A stretch of DNA of 64,000 nt from Tieghemiomyces parasiticus (GCA_027575765.1 JANBPT010000089.1:1-64000), one strand, 5' to 3'; counted from the first letter of the stretch, positions 45,401 to 56,342 are shown. The notes: generated from the letters alone by a model not told the origin. A program made the numbers and translations.

Positions 45401-46124
45401 GGGCCGAGGGCACTTCGGCGGGTGGGGTGGCCATCCGGCCCTCCATGATACGCTGGACGTAGTACATGGCGATGGTAAAGTCGGCCAGATCGAGGGCGCC
45501 ACGCCGTCGCGTGTCGGCTAGGGTCCATATACGGCCTAGGGTGTCAACCGGCAGCTTCGACTTAAGGAGGACCTGGCGGGCGCGGTCACCATCGAGCAGA
45601 CCATGCGCGGGCTGGCAGCTGTGGAACAGACGGGTATACTTGGCTCGCTCAGCGTCGCTTAAGTAGTCAGTCGGGGTACCGAGACCAGCGACGGCGGTGG
45701 TGGCGGGCGGGGGACTTATGGCCGAGGAGGACGGCGGCGGGGTGGCAGGGCGGGGCGCGTCGGCGCCCTCGAATAGAGGCAAGGGGACAGGTTTCGGGAG
45801 GGCGGTGCGGGTGGGGGTCTCGCCGGCCTGCGCCAGCGCGATCAGCTTGAGCGCCACGCCGAAGGCGGCTGGCCCCAGACTACCACGCCGCTCCTGGTCG
45901 GCCAGCTCCCAGATTTCGCCCAGAGTGGAGGCCGGAAGGCCCGAGAGGGTGAAGAAGGGCACGGCCTCGGCGCCGGTGATGAGTCCGCGGTTTTGCGTGT
46001 CGACGTGCTGGAACCAACGAGCGAACGCGGCGGCCTCGGTGGGTGTGGGGTGCCAGACTGAGGCATCCGGAAGCGGGCTCGCTCGGGCGGCCGGTGAGGG
46101 TGAGGTGGTACCGCGGGAGTCCAT
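42404..46124 (-). CDS. EDE1: Ede1/Eps15-like endocytic scaffold
   Basis: Two exons, complement of 45172..46124 and 42404..44963, give 1170 residues. Ede1 starts clathrin-coated sites and gathers adaptors through NPF-binding EH domains. Three EH domains lie at about 27-100, 150-230 and 277-345. Each shows the EF-hand-like pair (for example GEIWELADQERRGSL, GRIWTLADTRRRGAL, ATIWDLADHNKSGRL). The third is split by the intron, with W encoded across the junction. A long Ala/Glu/Gln coiled coil covers about 415-640, followed by acidic Pro/Ala-rich sequence with DPF-type motifs (DLDPFAQG). The protein ends in a UBA domain (VRTLVGMGFPRDRVIEALE...ATDYLLSF) for ubiquitin binding. Length and domain order match fungal Ede1. 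The start MDSRGTT is the first ATG after an untranslated leader. Confidence 0.94.
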
Positions 46125-47782
46125 CAGGCGGGGGATGACAGTGGATGGATAGATAAAGTGATGGCGAGTATATGCAGACGAGGGTCCCGCCGCACCAAGG
46201 TGGCTAGAGAAATAGCGATAGGATGGTAACGAGCGACGACAACTTAGCCAAGTCGCCGAGATGCGACGCGAGGTGGGGAGGGAGGTACTGTAGGGGGAGT
46301 TGGCAAATACAAAGCTTTGCAGGTGAGGAGGCGAAGAAAGGGGGGAGGGGAGACGTGTTGGCCGATATACCCAGGCCAAACAGAGGTTGGTTGGTCGACT
46401 ACATGCACCAAATGGCGACCAGGCCGGGGAACGTGGAGTGACGTGGACGGCGGCTGGGAAAGCGCGCGTGCGGGTAGCCAGGCAAGGCTGGGCGGCGGGG
46501 TTGTGAGGGAAGTGGTGGCATCTAAGGTTTGGTAGCGGGCCAACCCCACGCAGAGGCTTGGTGCCAGCCGCCGGGAGACGCTTGGCGCTTGTATTTGTTG
46601 ACGAGGTTCGTCAGGAAGGAGCCAAAGGTTGAGTAAGGGGGAGGGGAGAGTCCCGGTACCAGCGGTCCTACTCAGGAATAGGCCCATACGGCTTGAAGCA
46701 GGGCGGCTTATTTCAGAGCGCCCCGGAGGGAAGCGAAAAATTGGCCCGGCGGTCGGTCTGCCGATGTACGAGCTGCTGGGTGTGGTGAAGCTACCAGGGT
46801 GGTGAAAGCCCCGGCGTGCTTCATGGCCATCTGTCGACGTACAACGTGGAATGGGCGGTATATCCTCAAGGGATGCGGTTGGATGTCCACTCTTTCATAC
46901 GTATCCAAGGTGGCGAGGCGGATTGGTTAGCAGCAGTAACGGGAAACTGACCAAGGAAAACGACATCCTTGGGCGGGGCACTTAGTCTCTCAGTACGAGC
47001 CATCAACGGTCCACCTAACGCGTATGTATGTGTACTACATCAACCTGTGGGGATGGACCCTCCGGCCAAAGGGCCCAGGTTGGCAACTTCCAAAATGCGA
47101 CTGATCTGCACCAAGGGCCCCGGCCGACTAAACCTCAGGGTCATGAGCACTGCACAGGTGGGTTGGCGCCGGGTCGCCTACGGTAGACGGTTGACCGGGA
47201 AGATATCTAGCGGGCGCCCAAGCCTCGTTAATTTTGCCATCACCTGTAGGCCACACCGAGAACGGCCTTGATCACGGACCAGAGTCTTGGTCGTCAACCG
47301 CAGTTGAACTGGGCAATCACGCTGTACAGGGCCCTCAGACCGCTTTTAACGCCCGTCTGCTTACCAGTAAGCGAATGGCCCAAACGAACAGTTTGCGTAG
47401 TATCCTAATGGTCAGCCACAGTGGGCTGATTGCTACTCAGGTGTACGACGTCCTCTCCTTGTCCACTTTCAGCAGCGACCAGCACACCAACCAATGGCCA
47501 CCCTGGAGGGACGAGCGGGCTGGGTCAGGGTATACGTCAGCCGGCGCAACTGAGACCGCAGAAGGCGCCGGCGTGCCCTGGAGCCAGGCCGCAAGACCCT
47601 CCCACACGGGGAATGGCTTCGAGGCCCCCCCCACCGCCTATTCCAACCTAGCTGGCTTGTCCGGGCCTCATTTCCAGCTCATTTCATAAACCGGCTCTAC
47701 CTGCGAAACAAGGCCCACGCGACACTCATTTCGCTGCACCGTCTCGCCCCTCCCCACCAACCCTCAATCCCCTCTTTGTGCC
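46125..47782. other. Divergent promoter region of EDE1 (-) and SDR gene (+)
   Basis: About 1.66 kb. Proline-rich open frames at 46244-46687 (-) and 47234-47689 (+) have no domain and no splice support. No repeats or RNA genes seen. Confidence 0.4.
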
Positions 47783-48749
47783 ATGGCTCCCAGCAAGCTC
47801 CCGGTGGTTATCGTCACCGGCGCCTCGCGAGGTCTGGGGCTGGCCATCGTGCGAGAGGTTCTCAGTCTCGGCGCCCACGTCCTGGGCACGGCCCGGTCCG
47901 AGGAGTCGCTGGTCCGCCTGCAACGCGAATGGCAGGAAAGCCGGCCGGCCACCGACGCTGACCAGCCCGAGTTTACCTTCATAGCCGGCGATATCACCAA
48001 GTCCGCAACCGGAGACCTCCTAGTCGCGGCGGCCCTGAAGCAGTTTGGCCGTATCGACGCAGTGATTCACAACGCTGGGTAAGTCTTCCCCCCCCTGACC
48101 CCACCACGGGAGGTCAGTTCAGTCTACCCGTCCCTCAATCCCGTTGCTCCGCCAGCTAACTCAGTTCACCCTTGGTTACTCCCCTCCCCCGCCTTCACCT
48201 TCACCCTCCCCGTCCAGCATTATTGAGCCGGTAGCCAAGCTGGCGGACGCGGACCTGGATGCCTGGCGCACTCTGTTTGACGTGAACCTCTTCTCCATCA
48301 TCGGTTTAACCCAGAAGGCCCTGCCGCACCTGCGCGAGCGCCGCGGTCGCGTGGTGATGGTAGGGTCTGGGGCGGCCGTTAAGGCCATCACGGGCTGGTC
48401 CGCCTACTGCTGTTCCAAGGCCGCCCTTTACCGTCTGACAGACTGTCTGGCCGCCGAGGAGCCCGACGTGACGACGCTGGCGGTCGCCCCGGGCGTGGTC
48501 GATACGGACATGCAAATCTTCATCAGGGAGCGGGCCAATGCAGCCATGAAACCGTCAGAGCACGAGCGTTTCACCAATATGAAGCAGTCTGGTCAGCTGG
48601 TCCAGCCCGATCAGCCGGGGCACGTTATTGCCCAGCTGGCTCTGCACGCCGACCATGAGTTGAGCGGGCAGTGCCTATACTGGACCGATGCGTGTTTCCG
48701 CACCTTCCGCAAACCGCGTAATTCTAGACCGCCATCCCCACGGGCTTAG
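47783..48749 (+). CDS. Short-chain dehydrogenase/reductase
   Basis: Two exons, 47783..48078 and 48218..48749, give 275 residues. SDR enzymes use NAD(P)H to reduce or oxidise small carbonyl compounds. The Rossmann dinucleotide motif TGASRGLG is at residues 12-19, D-I-T for the adenine ring near 73, and HNAG (usually NNAG) ends exon 1 exactly at the intron. VNLFSIIGLTQKALP is followed by the catalytic Ser in VMVGSGAAVK and the Tyr-X3-Lys pair in YCCSKAAL. APGVVDTDMQ is the usual cofactor-closing PG loop. The layout resembles yeast Irc24 and its YIR035C neighbour (sepiapterin or benzil reductase-like). The arginine after the glycine motif suggests NADPH. The substrate cannot be inferred. Donor GTAAGT, acceptor CCAG. 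Confidence 0.93.
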
Positions 48750-49192
48750 ACCTCTACCATCAACTAATGTACCATTAGGCCCTGACCGTAACCAGGGAGT
48801 GATCAGCCATGCATGATCGGTAGGAGGGAAGCCGACCATGTCGCCGTTGCAATGTCCTCCGCTGTTAATTTAGAACGCGGCCATAGCTTCCGATCATGCC
48901 CAAGTCGTGTGGGTGGCGCCCCTTCTAAGCGACCACTAGGTGTGGTCAGGGCTAATACTCCCATGCCAGGGGCACCCGGCGTGCCCTCAAAAAGATTGCG
49001 AAATGGAGGAGATTTATATTTGAAGGGCATCAACACGGTCCGAGCGCTACATAGTCATACTAGACAGGATAGAAATGAAAAACAGATGATAAAGGAGAAT
49101 GGTGCGTAAGGGGGAGGGGGAGGGGAGTAACGACCACCCCCCCTGGAGTTATACACACGTCAGTGGTACGAAGTAGTGATGGAAAACGGCAT
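48750..49192. other. Convergent 3' flanks of SDR and YPT1
   Basis: About 440 bases between two stops, A/G-rich near 49060-49130. No gene seen. Confidence 0.5.
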
Positions 49193-50112
49193 CTAGCAGC
49201 AACCACCCCCGCTCTGCTGTTGGGGAACGGACTGCGTGCCGCCCAGGTTGATGGACTTCTTGTCCTTCTGGTTGTTGGTGGGCACGGCGTCCATGATGTC
49301 TTTGATCTGCTTGGCCATGGTCAAGAAGGCCTGCTCGACGTTGGTGGAGTCCTTGGCAGAGGTCTCGAGGAAGGGCACGCCAAGCTGGTCAGCAAACTCC
49401 TTGGCGGCGGTGTACTCGACCACCTTCTTGTCCTCAAGGTCGCTCTTGTTGCCCACCAAGAGCTTGCTTACGCCCTCACTGGCATAGCGGTCAATCTCCT
49501 GCAGCCACTGCTTGACGTTGTTGAAGGTGTCCGTGTCGGTAACATCGTACACAACGATGATACCGTGGGCACCGCGGTAGTAGGACGAGGTGATGGTCCG
49601 GAAACGCTCCTGGCCGGCGGTATCCCATATCTGCAGCTTGACGGTCTTTCCCTCGAGCTCAATGGTACGGATTTTCTGTACGTAGAAACAAGGTGAGCGA
49701 GCGGGGGACAGTGGAACAAGGAACGCGGAGAGTTAGCCGTGAAACGCCACGGTGGACGGAGCGGAGCAGGTGAGGGGGGGGCACGGGTTCACCCACGGGG
49801 TCGCCAGGCATTACTTACAAAGTCCACGCCGATGGTGCTAATGTAGCTCTCCGTGTACGTGTCGTCAGCGAACCGGAGCAGCAGGCAGGACTTGCCCACA
49901 CCGGAGTCACCGATGAGGAGTAGCTTGAACAAATAGTCGCTAGGTAGGGCGGGGATGCAGAGGGGAGGGGGTCGCAGAGTTAGTCGCCGCGACGGACGGG
50001 AGGTGAAACCGGGTCGGTTCAGGCCGGGGACCCACCGGTGTGGGGATGAATACGCGTGACTTGGCGGGGAGGGTGCCAGAGGGACGGCTCATACTTACTA
50101 TTCAGGGTTCAT
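49193..50112 (-). CDS. YPT1: Rab GTPase Ypt1/Rab1
   Basis: Three exons, complement of 50099..50112, 49819..49939 and 49193..49675, give 205 residues, the usual size. Ypt1 controls ER-to-Golgi vesicle tethering and autophagy. The N-terminus [20 protein letters not shown] is the Rab1 hallmark. GDSGVGKS binds phosphates, switch I is [33 protein letters not shown] is the switch II block, and NKSD and ETSAK read the guanine. The tail ends GGGCC for double geranylgeranylation. The first exon is only 14 bases (ATG plus three and two-thirds codons). The frame across both junctions recreates the Rab1 sequence exactly. Introns have GTAAGT donors and TAG or CAG acceptors. Confidence 0.97.
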
Positions 50113-50955
50113 GGTTCCGGAGTAGCGAGGGTGAGGAGGCAAAGGGATGGCTGAATGTGCAGCGGAGAAAGGATGGGTGCGAAGGGAAAAGCTAGAGTCA
50201 GCGGCGGATGCGGGATGATGGTACTGGGCTGGACACTAAGGCAGAGGGCTAGAAGATGCAGCGAAAGAGATGCGGTCGAAAGGAAACGTACAATGTGCGG
50301 CAGGCAAGTGGGGCTCGGAATTCAACACTGCTGTTGTCTAGCGGGGTACAAGGTGTATTGGCGGTGGGGCGGGCGGCGGGGGCCAGAGAAATAGCGGAAG
50401 CAAGGGCGGCGGACTTTGCTGGTGGATGCGAAGGAGAGGGCGGGCAGTCTAAACCCAGGGCATGCGAGGAGGAGGTAAGGGGAGAAGCGAAAGAGGCTTG
50501 GACCGGATGACGCCGGCGCAGGCCCTGTGGGTCCAGCCCGCCCTTCCTCCTTGGTCCCACATGATACCCCCCTCCGCTTGGATGATGACGGCAATCTTGG
50601 CGCACCCCTCTCTCTATCATCCGTCACCAGCGCTCAAACGCCAACCTGCCACCGCCCTCAACTGGTCAAGGTCACGTGAATCGACGGGAACCCCTTCAAT
50701 ACTCGGCGTTTGGGAAGCCCTGGGCAAAATCCGCAGCCAGGCCAGGCTATGTCCCATTATGAAGACCTGTAGGGCAAGTACCATCACCACTGCGCAGTTG
50801 TCGGCCACCCTGTGGGCCCGAGGCCAAGTCCTATGACAGGTCACCGATTGTCTAGTCTACGTGCAATTCCCCATATGCCATTCTCCCCTTTCTTGGTCCA
50901 TGTGTTCCATTTATTCAACGAGGGTTGGTTGCTGTACAAGTAGCGGGCCTTTTCC

Positions 50956-50991
<36 letters not shown>

Positions 50992-51036
50992 TGTGTGTGT
51001 GTGTGTGTGTGATAGTAGCCGGTCTGGTGGATAGCT
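50113..51036. other. Intergenic between YPT1 promoter and GPHR 3' end
   Basis: About 920 bases. It contains the YPT1 promoter on the minus strand and, near the right end, a compound dinucleotide repeat. No gene supported. Confidence 0.45.
50958..51010. repeat. Compound microsatellite (AG)16(GT)11
   Basis: An uninterrupted AG run at 50958-50989 followed directly by GT to 51010. It begins 26 bases past the GPHR stop, so on that gene's strand it is a (CA)n(CT)n tract in the likely 3' untranslated region. Confidence 0.97.
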
Positions 51037-52572
51037 CTACAGCTCGCCGCCGCCCAATCGGACCGGGCCGTCGCCGTAGGGCGTGCCTACCGGTTGCAGA
51101 CCGCGCTCAAACCGGTCCCAATCCGCCTCCTCCGCCTCCTGTCCAAAGGCCAGGGCCCGCTGGGTATCGACCTGCGCCTGATGCACAAAGTATACAAATA
51201 CCATGCTGGCTAGGGCGCTAACAAGAAAGATCACGTCGAACCAGCGCTGATAGAAATGAAACTCGACCGTTCCCAGCACGTCCTGGATAATGAGCCGGAA
51301 CTCGGGCGGTAGGCTCATCCGCATCAGCAGCACCGAGCTCAGAAAGTATACTCCCATCAGCTGGGCCAGCAGCAGCACCACGTTGGCCGGCGACACGGTG
51401 CGCGTGAAGGCCCGGAAGAACTTGATGATTTGCACCAGCAGCCCACGGATCGAACACACCACCATGACGCCGACGAACCAGAAACTGAGCTGCTGCGACC
51501 AGAAGGGCACATCCAGGTGGCGCACGTTGGCGTGCGTAACCGCCAGCGTCAGACCGTATGTGATGGGGTCCGTGCGGCCAATACGATGGAAGGCGATGTT
51601 GATGAACGCCATGACCACCTTGTAAACGCAGTAAGCACTGAACACGTAGCCCAGCAGGTTGAAGTATTGGCCCCGCAGGGTGGCCGTGTCCTCATAGCGA
51701 CCCTTCTCGTAGTGAAGCGTATCCAGGTCGGCCCGAATCTGCTGCGCCAGGGTCTCGAGGACCCGGGCCTCGTCACGGAGCCCGGCCGCCGTACGGTCTG
51801 CTAAACCCGTCGCCTGAGATACCGAGTGGAACGCCCGTCGGACCAGACCCCGTTGGTCGTGGGCCGCCGCCGCACGGGTCTCCTCAGTAGCCAGGCGGGC
51901 ACGTTTAGCGGCCAGCAGTTTGTCGGTCTGTAAAAGTTTGCGCTCCACTGTTCGTAGCTGGTCGTCGGTGACGCGGCGGATGAACACAAATAGTGTGGTG
52001 TAGGGACTGTTGACGGCACCGAAACCGGACAGAATGGCCATGATGGTGACGCCGAATACGCCGACGCGGGCCATGGCCGGCTCGATGGCGAACCAGCTGC
52101 GACTGGCCCCCGCGGCGCTGTGCAGCGGAAACTTTTCACCCACCCGCCAAAAGAAGTAGAAGTACACAAGCCAGGCCAGCCCGGCAAGGGGCAGCCGGTG
52201 CCGCCGGGCAAAGCGAGACCCCTTCGGGTGGGACAGCAGCAGGTAAAACTGGTAGAACGGGAGGACCACGATGACTAGCAGGAGGATGGCGTACAGGCTC
52301 ACCTTCCAGTAGAACCACCGCGACCCGCGGTCGAGAATGTCGGCAATCTCAAAGATGATGAGCTCGAACAGGGTCAGAGAGAAGGTCAAGGTTAGCGAGA
52401 AGAGCACCTGCGCCCCCGTGGCACGTTCGGAGGCCGCTGTACCTGTAGTCAACTCGCGTCGGTAGTCCCGAAACAGCTGCTTGACTAGGAAGACCCAGGC
52501 GAAGAGGAAAAAGGCGGCCAGCGAGAGCCCCAACACCAGGCTGTCTAGAAGATGCGGCGAGTCGGCGGCCAT
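51037..52572 (-). CDS. GPHR: Golgi pH regulator (GPHR/GPR89) anion channel
   Basis: A single exon of 511 residues (human 455). GPHR is a polytopic Golgi/ER protein that carries anions to support lumen acidification; plant relatives were also described as GPCR-type G proteins. About nine hydrophobic segments are visible: residues 8-32, 52-75, 85-113, 128-145, 170-192, 290-312, 350-372, 388-412 and 435-460. A long charged, helical loop separates the fifth and sixth (VERKLLQTDKLLAAKRARLATEETR...). SGFGAVNSPYTTLF before that loop is the family's most conserved block, and RFDVIFL-type sequence (WFDVIFLVSALASMVF) closes the domain. I start at MAADSPH (52572), because the first membrane helix follows at once. 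An upstream in-frame ATG at 52638 would add 22 polar residues. Confidence 0.92.
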   Translation of the reverse strand: MAADSPHLLDSLVLGLSLAAFFLFAWVFLVKQLFRDYRRELTTGTAASERATGAQVLFSLTLTFSLTLFELIIFEIADILDRGSRWFYWKVSLYAILLLVIVVLPFYQFYLLLSHPKGSRFARRHRLPLAGLAWLVYFYFFWRVGEKFPLHSAAGASRSWFAIEPAMARVGVFGVTIMAILSGFGAVNSPYTTLFVFIRRVTDDQLRTVERKLLQTDKLLAAKRARLATEETRAAAAHDQRGLVRRAFHSVSQATGLADRTAAGLRDEARVLETLAQQIRADLDTLHYEKGRYEDTATLRGQYFNLLGYVFSAYCVYKVVMAFINIAFHRIGRTDPITYGLTLAVTHANVRHLDVPFWSQQLSFWFVGVMVVCSIRGLLVQIIKFFRAFTRTVSPANVVLLLAQLMGVYFLSSVLLMRMSLPPEFRLIIQDVLGTVEFHFYQRWFDVIFLVSALASMVFVYFVHQAQVDTQRALAFGQEAEEADWDRFERGLQPVGTPYGDGPVRLGGGEL

Positions 52573-53400
52573 TGGGGGCGAATAGTTAGAATGGTGAATG
52601 GTGGGGTTGCGCCGGACCGATGGGCGATCCAGATGCAAATGGAAAAGGGGGGAGGCGAAGGGGGTCCGAGGGGCTCGAAAGGGTGCAATCGGAGAGAGGG
52701 GGTTAAAATTTTACGCGCGGACTTGAGCCAAGCGCCCGTTAGCGTAGGTGGGGGGGGGGGGTAACACTGGCGGCATCGGATCGACCCCCGAGAGGGGATG
52801 GGGTGGACCCTACTGACATCAGGGAGTAGCTGACCATCCTAGCACCTTGCTCACTGGTTGTGCCGGTCTCCAGTAGGCGGACTATAGAGGTGGCCCCATC
52901 AGTGAGGTTCCAACCTTGAAAGGATCGTACGGTAGACTGTCAGTTGGATGAACGTGGCCGGCGCCGATCTCCCCCCCCCCCACTGGGCTATTTACGGGTG
53001 GCAGCGTTGTCGGCCCATGGTGGTGGGTCATGGTATCAGGCAGCGACCGGTCCAACCCGCCGAATTTGCTATGCGCCATCTCGTCCGCGGCATGATCTCT
53101 TCTGGACCCAGTAACCGTGCATTGAGGCCTGGTAAGTCGCTGGTGCAGTCCAGATGATCATTGACCCCAACGGTACATTACTCCCTCTTGGTACTCGACC
53201 CACTCTCCGTGAACGAACAGCAACAATGTATTGAGCATATCCGGTGCCAAACGTCATTTGGAATATTTTTAAAAGTACAGCCAGTGGAAGGGTATAGAGG
53301 ATGGGGGATATTGACGAGGTGTGGAATGGATCCTAGGCCGGTGGTGGAGCTGCCACTGGTAAACTGTAATGGCGGATGGGCGCAAGCTCGACGCCGACCC
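52573..53400. other. Intergenic between GPHR promoter and PI31 3' end
   Basis: About 830 bases with a 12-G run (52750-52761) and an 11-C run (52971-52981). Short frames only. Confidence 0.45.
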
Positions 53401-54950
53401 TCACATGAACATGTCATTATAGCCCTGGCGATTAGAGTAACGTTGCGGGGGAGGGGAAGGAGGCATGCAATGGGGTGAGCAAAGGCGCGGAGGTGGGGGG
53501 ATGGGGCATGCCTTACGGCACCCAGGGCCCTTCTGCCATTACAACCCTCGGCAATTATGGATCACTTACCGGCGGCTGCAGTTCGTCGTTATCCGGGTCG
53601 CCACTGAACGCATGGTGATACGTCAAAGGGTAGAGGGCAAGGTGTGGATCGGGTCAGGAGAGGGCACGCGTCCGTCATTGGTAAGCCATCGTGCGTACAC
53701 TGGCCCAATCTGCGGCTGGCAGTCAATACACGGGTCGGAAAATGGTACGTTCCCGCCGTGACTTACCTCCAGGGGGCGGGACCACCCCGGTGGGGACCAC
53801 GGCCAGGTAGGCGACTGGGGTCACCACCAAACGGGCCGATCGGGTCGAAACGGGCACCAGGGGGGACGGCGTTCCTAACGAAAATGATCGAGATCATAGG
53901 GAGAATGGTTTTTTTTAAAAAAAATACTAGCCACGTCAATGATGAGGTCGGCAAACAAATTCAATAGGGGCACTTACCGAGGGAGGGGCTGAGGGCCGCC
54001 AAACACGTCCGGCGGACGCTGACCATGGGGTCCGATCTGGAACACCGGGTGATCGGGTCCGATGTGCATACCGCCGGCACTACTGGGTATCTGGGGTAGG
54101 TGGCCGCTAGGTGGTGGTGGTGGAGCGGGGAGACCAATGATGTGGACGAGGAAGGGGGCAAGAATGAAGGGTTAGTATTGGCCCTGGACCTCCTCCTACC
54201 GGTGCGCCATTGATGTCGGTTGCAGCGCTGGCCGGGGTTCACCTACCGAGTCACCGACGGGTCGACTGAAGGGGACGCGGCTACCGGATCCAGGTCGGCC
54301 GCCCCAGCTGGGACGGACGACAGGATGGGTGGGCAATCGTCGCGACGCGGGGAGCTGGAGCCCAGGGATACAGTGTCCGACGACGGTGGGTGATTAGTGC
54401 TGAGCGGGACGGCGCTGGGATGGAGACAGTCACGCAGGGCCGTGGAGAGGCTGGCCAGTGGGGCGGGAAGAGCGACGGTCTCAGCCACGGGGTCATCCAG
54501 GGCCGCACCGATACGAGCCAGGGAGTCTTGGGCATGGTGCCAAGTAAAGACGGTATCGGAATCCTGAAGGGGTCCAAGGTGCGAAGGGCGTGGCGTGCTG
54601 TGCGTGAGCGGGACGAGTAAGGGATATAATACAGGGGTATAAGGCACACAAGCTCGAGGAGGCAGGTGACTTACGGCGTCATCGAGGCTGGCAAGTACCA
54701 CCAGCTCGTTCCGGAGGGGCACGGCTTTCACCGTTAGGCCTGTGTACCGGAGGGTGTAAAGCTCGTCGGGGAGAGTGCGCCAGTGGGCGAAGGCATCAGC
54801 GGTGGGAGTTTGACCGTGGGCCACCAGAACGGCGTGTACAGTCAGAACCGCACGGTCGGTGGGGGACACCGGACCAGCAACCTGGTGGTACGCTTCACGG
54901 GCGCGACTCCATAGAGCAGAGGCATTGGTTTTCGGTGTTGACGAAGCCAT
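53401..54950 (-). CDS. PSMF1: PI31-like proteasome regulator (PSMF1/Fub1)
   Basis: Six exons, complement of 54675..54950, 54247..54563, 53978..54106, 53767..53874, 53570..53603 and 53401..53424, give 295 residues. PI31 binds the 20S proteasome core, aids its assembly or transport, and can inhibit it. Exons 1-2 (residues about 10-160) form the globular FP domain that also binds F-box proteins (LPDELYTLRYTGLTVKAVPL). The rest is the Pro/Gly-rich tail: GGMHIGPDHPVF, PPGARFDPIGPFGG, GDPDNDELQPP, then GYNDMFM from a 24-base last exon. The ending M-F-M fits the hydrophobic-Tyr/Phe-X motif that docks into proteasome pockets. All junctions are in phase, and each restores a known PI31 block, which makes the model strong. 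The same frame stays open 250 codons upstream of the chosen start; that part looks non-coding. Confidence 0.9.
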
Positions 54951-55851
54951 AAGGCGGTTGGCAGTAGAGTGAGGTGAGTGGGGCGCGGTGAAGGGAATTG
55001 GTTGGTGGGAATGGGAGTTAAGCTTCGGGCCACGAATGCTGGAGCTGGTGACATGGGTTGACTTGGAGGAGGAGAGGGAGGGGGGGTTGGAGCTGAAGCA
55101 CCAGAGCGACAAGCGAGGGAAGGGCCGACGCTGGGTGATGTGCAAACCATGGCACGCGCTACGACTAGGGCGACCCACACAAACCCCCACTCCACGCCTT
55201 GAATAACCCTCCCACCAAACAGGGACGCCATCCATATTGACGCACTCCCTCGCCTGATACGCATATGTGCCTTCAGGGTCGAAAGGTAACGCGGCAGAGG
55301 GCCCGAAAGTCCCACCACAGCTCAGTGGGCGTAGCTGCCAACGGTCAAGGCGTACATGGCGAGGTAGCCAGGGTGATTCATAGGTAACGTGGCGAGCAGC
55401 CGCGGTCAGCCGCATCGGGGGGGGGGGAGGGCGTCGCATCGATTGCGCGGCATATATGCATATGACACCTGCCCAGCCGCAGAGGATCAAGCGTACGCCG
55501 CCATACCCTACGCTTGCGCCGACAGACCACATGTATGCTGAACTCTTCGTTCCCAGTCTTGCTACCGCTAGCCCTGCACCGCGCACCTTCAGACATGGGC
55601 CGTTCGCCCCGCACCATCCCCCCACCCTGCTACCCAGGGCCGCCGCCGGTTGGCTACAGAAGGTGCCAGCAGTCTCTCCACCATCGTTCCCACTCCTTAT
55701 CAAGCCCCGACGCGGAGGAGGGAGCGGCGAAGGGGGAAGAATGCGTAAAAAAATTTACCCAGAGTGTGGGTGTATGCTTCGCCCTGGTAGGAGTGGATCG
55801 GAGTTGGGGGGAGGGGTCCAACTGTGTGTGGTACGACGGGTTGCCGAGTCC

Positions 55852-55874
55852 TTCGATATTGTTCTTTGAGGTTC
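55852..55874 (+). promoter_or_regulatory. Step-type heat-shock element upstream of HSP70
   Basis: Three TTC units at 55852, 55862 and 55872 are each separated by exactly seven bases. This is the step-type arrangement bound by yeast-type Hsf1 trimers. A second, weaker direct repeat follows: GAA at 55914 and 55924, with an imperfect third unit TGA at 55934. The element is about 290 bases before the TATA box. Confidence 0.6.
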
Positions 55875-56160
55875 GACCGCCGGTGAGGCGAGGTAGGGGG
55901 AGATGCGCAGGGAGAAGGCCTCCGAAGGAAAACTGACATGCGGCAGGATGTCAATGGGGCCAGCCTCCAGGGCTGGTGGTAATGACGACGGAGGTGTAGG
56001 CTGAAGGAGGGAGGGGGCAGGGCGATGGAATGCGGGGGTGGCCTCTGGAACATCCGCGCAAAAACCCATACAAGTCGCCCTGGGCGTCATTCCTGCCTTC
56101 CTCTGTCGTTCAGCCCACCGCCCTCCTCTCCCGCCGATCGACCCCGCCCATGTCCCACCC

Positions 56161-56167
56161 TATATAA
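56161..56167 (+). promoter_or_regulatory. TATA box of HSP70
   Basis: TATATAA in a C-rich context, about 580 bases before the start codon. The distance is explained if the leader contains the candidate intron at 56343. TATA boxes are typical for stress genes. Confidence 0.55.
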
Positions 56168-56342
56168 CCACCGGGGCTCAGCCCACCCACCGTGTTTCGC
56201 CATTGTCCCGGTTCTGAGTCCATCTTTTCAGCGACTACTTTCCGCACTCAACGCGCCTTTCCTTGTATTCCTATTTCTCTTCCACTTTCGTGTGTACATT
56301 GTATCCGCACTTATAACATCCCTACCCCTTATTACTCCATAT

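Noticed and set aside
52573..52638. Upstream in-frame start for GPHR (22 extra residues)
   Set aside because: A polar, unconserved stretch before the first membrane helix.
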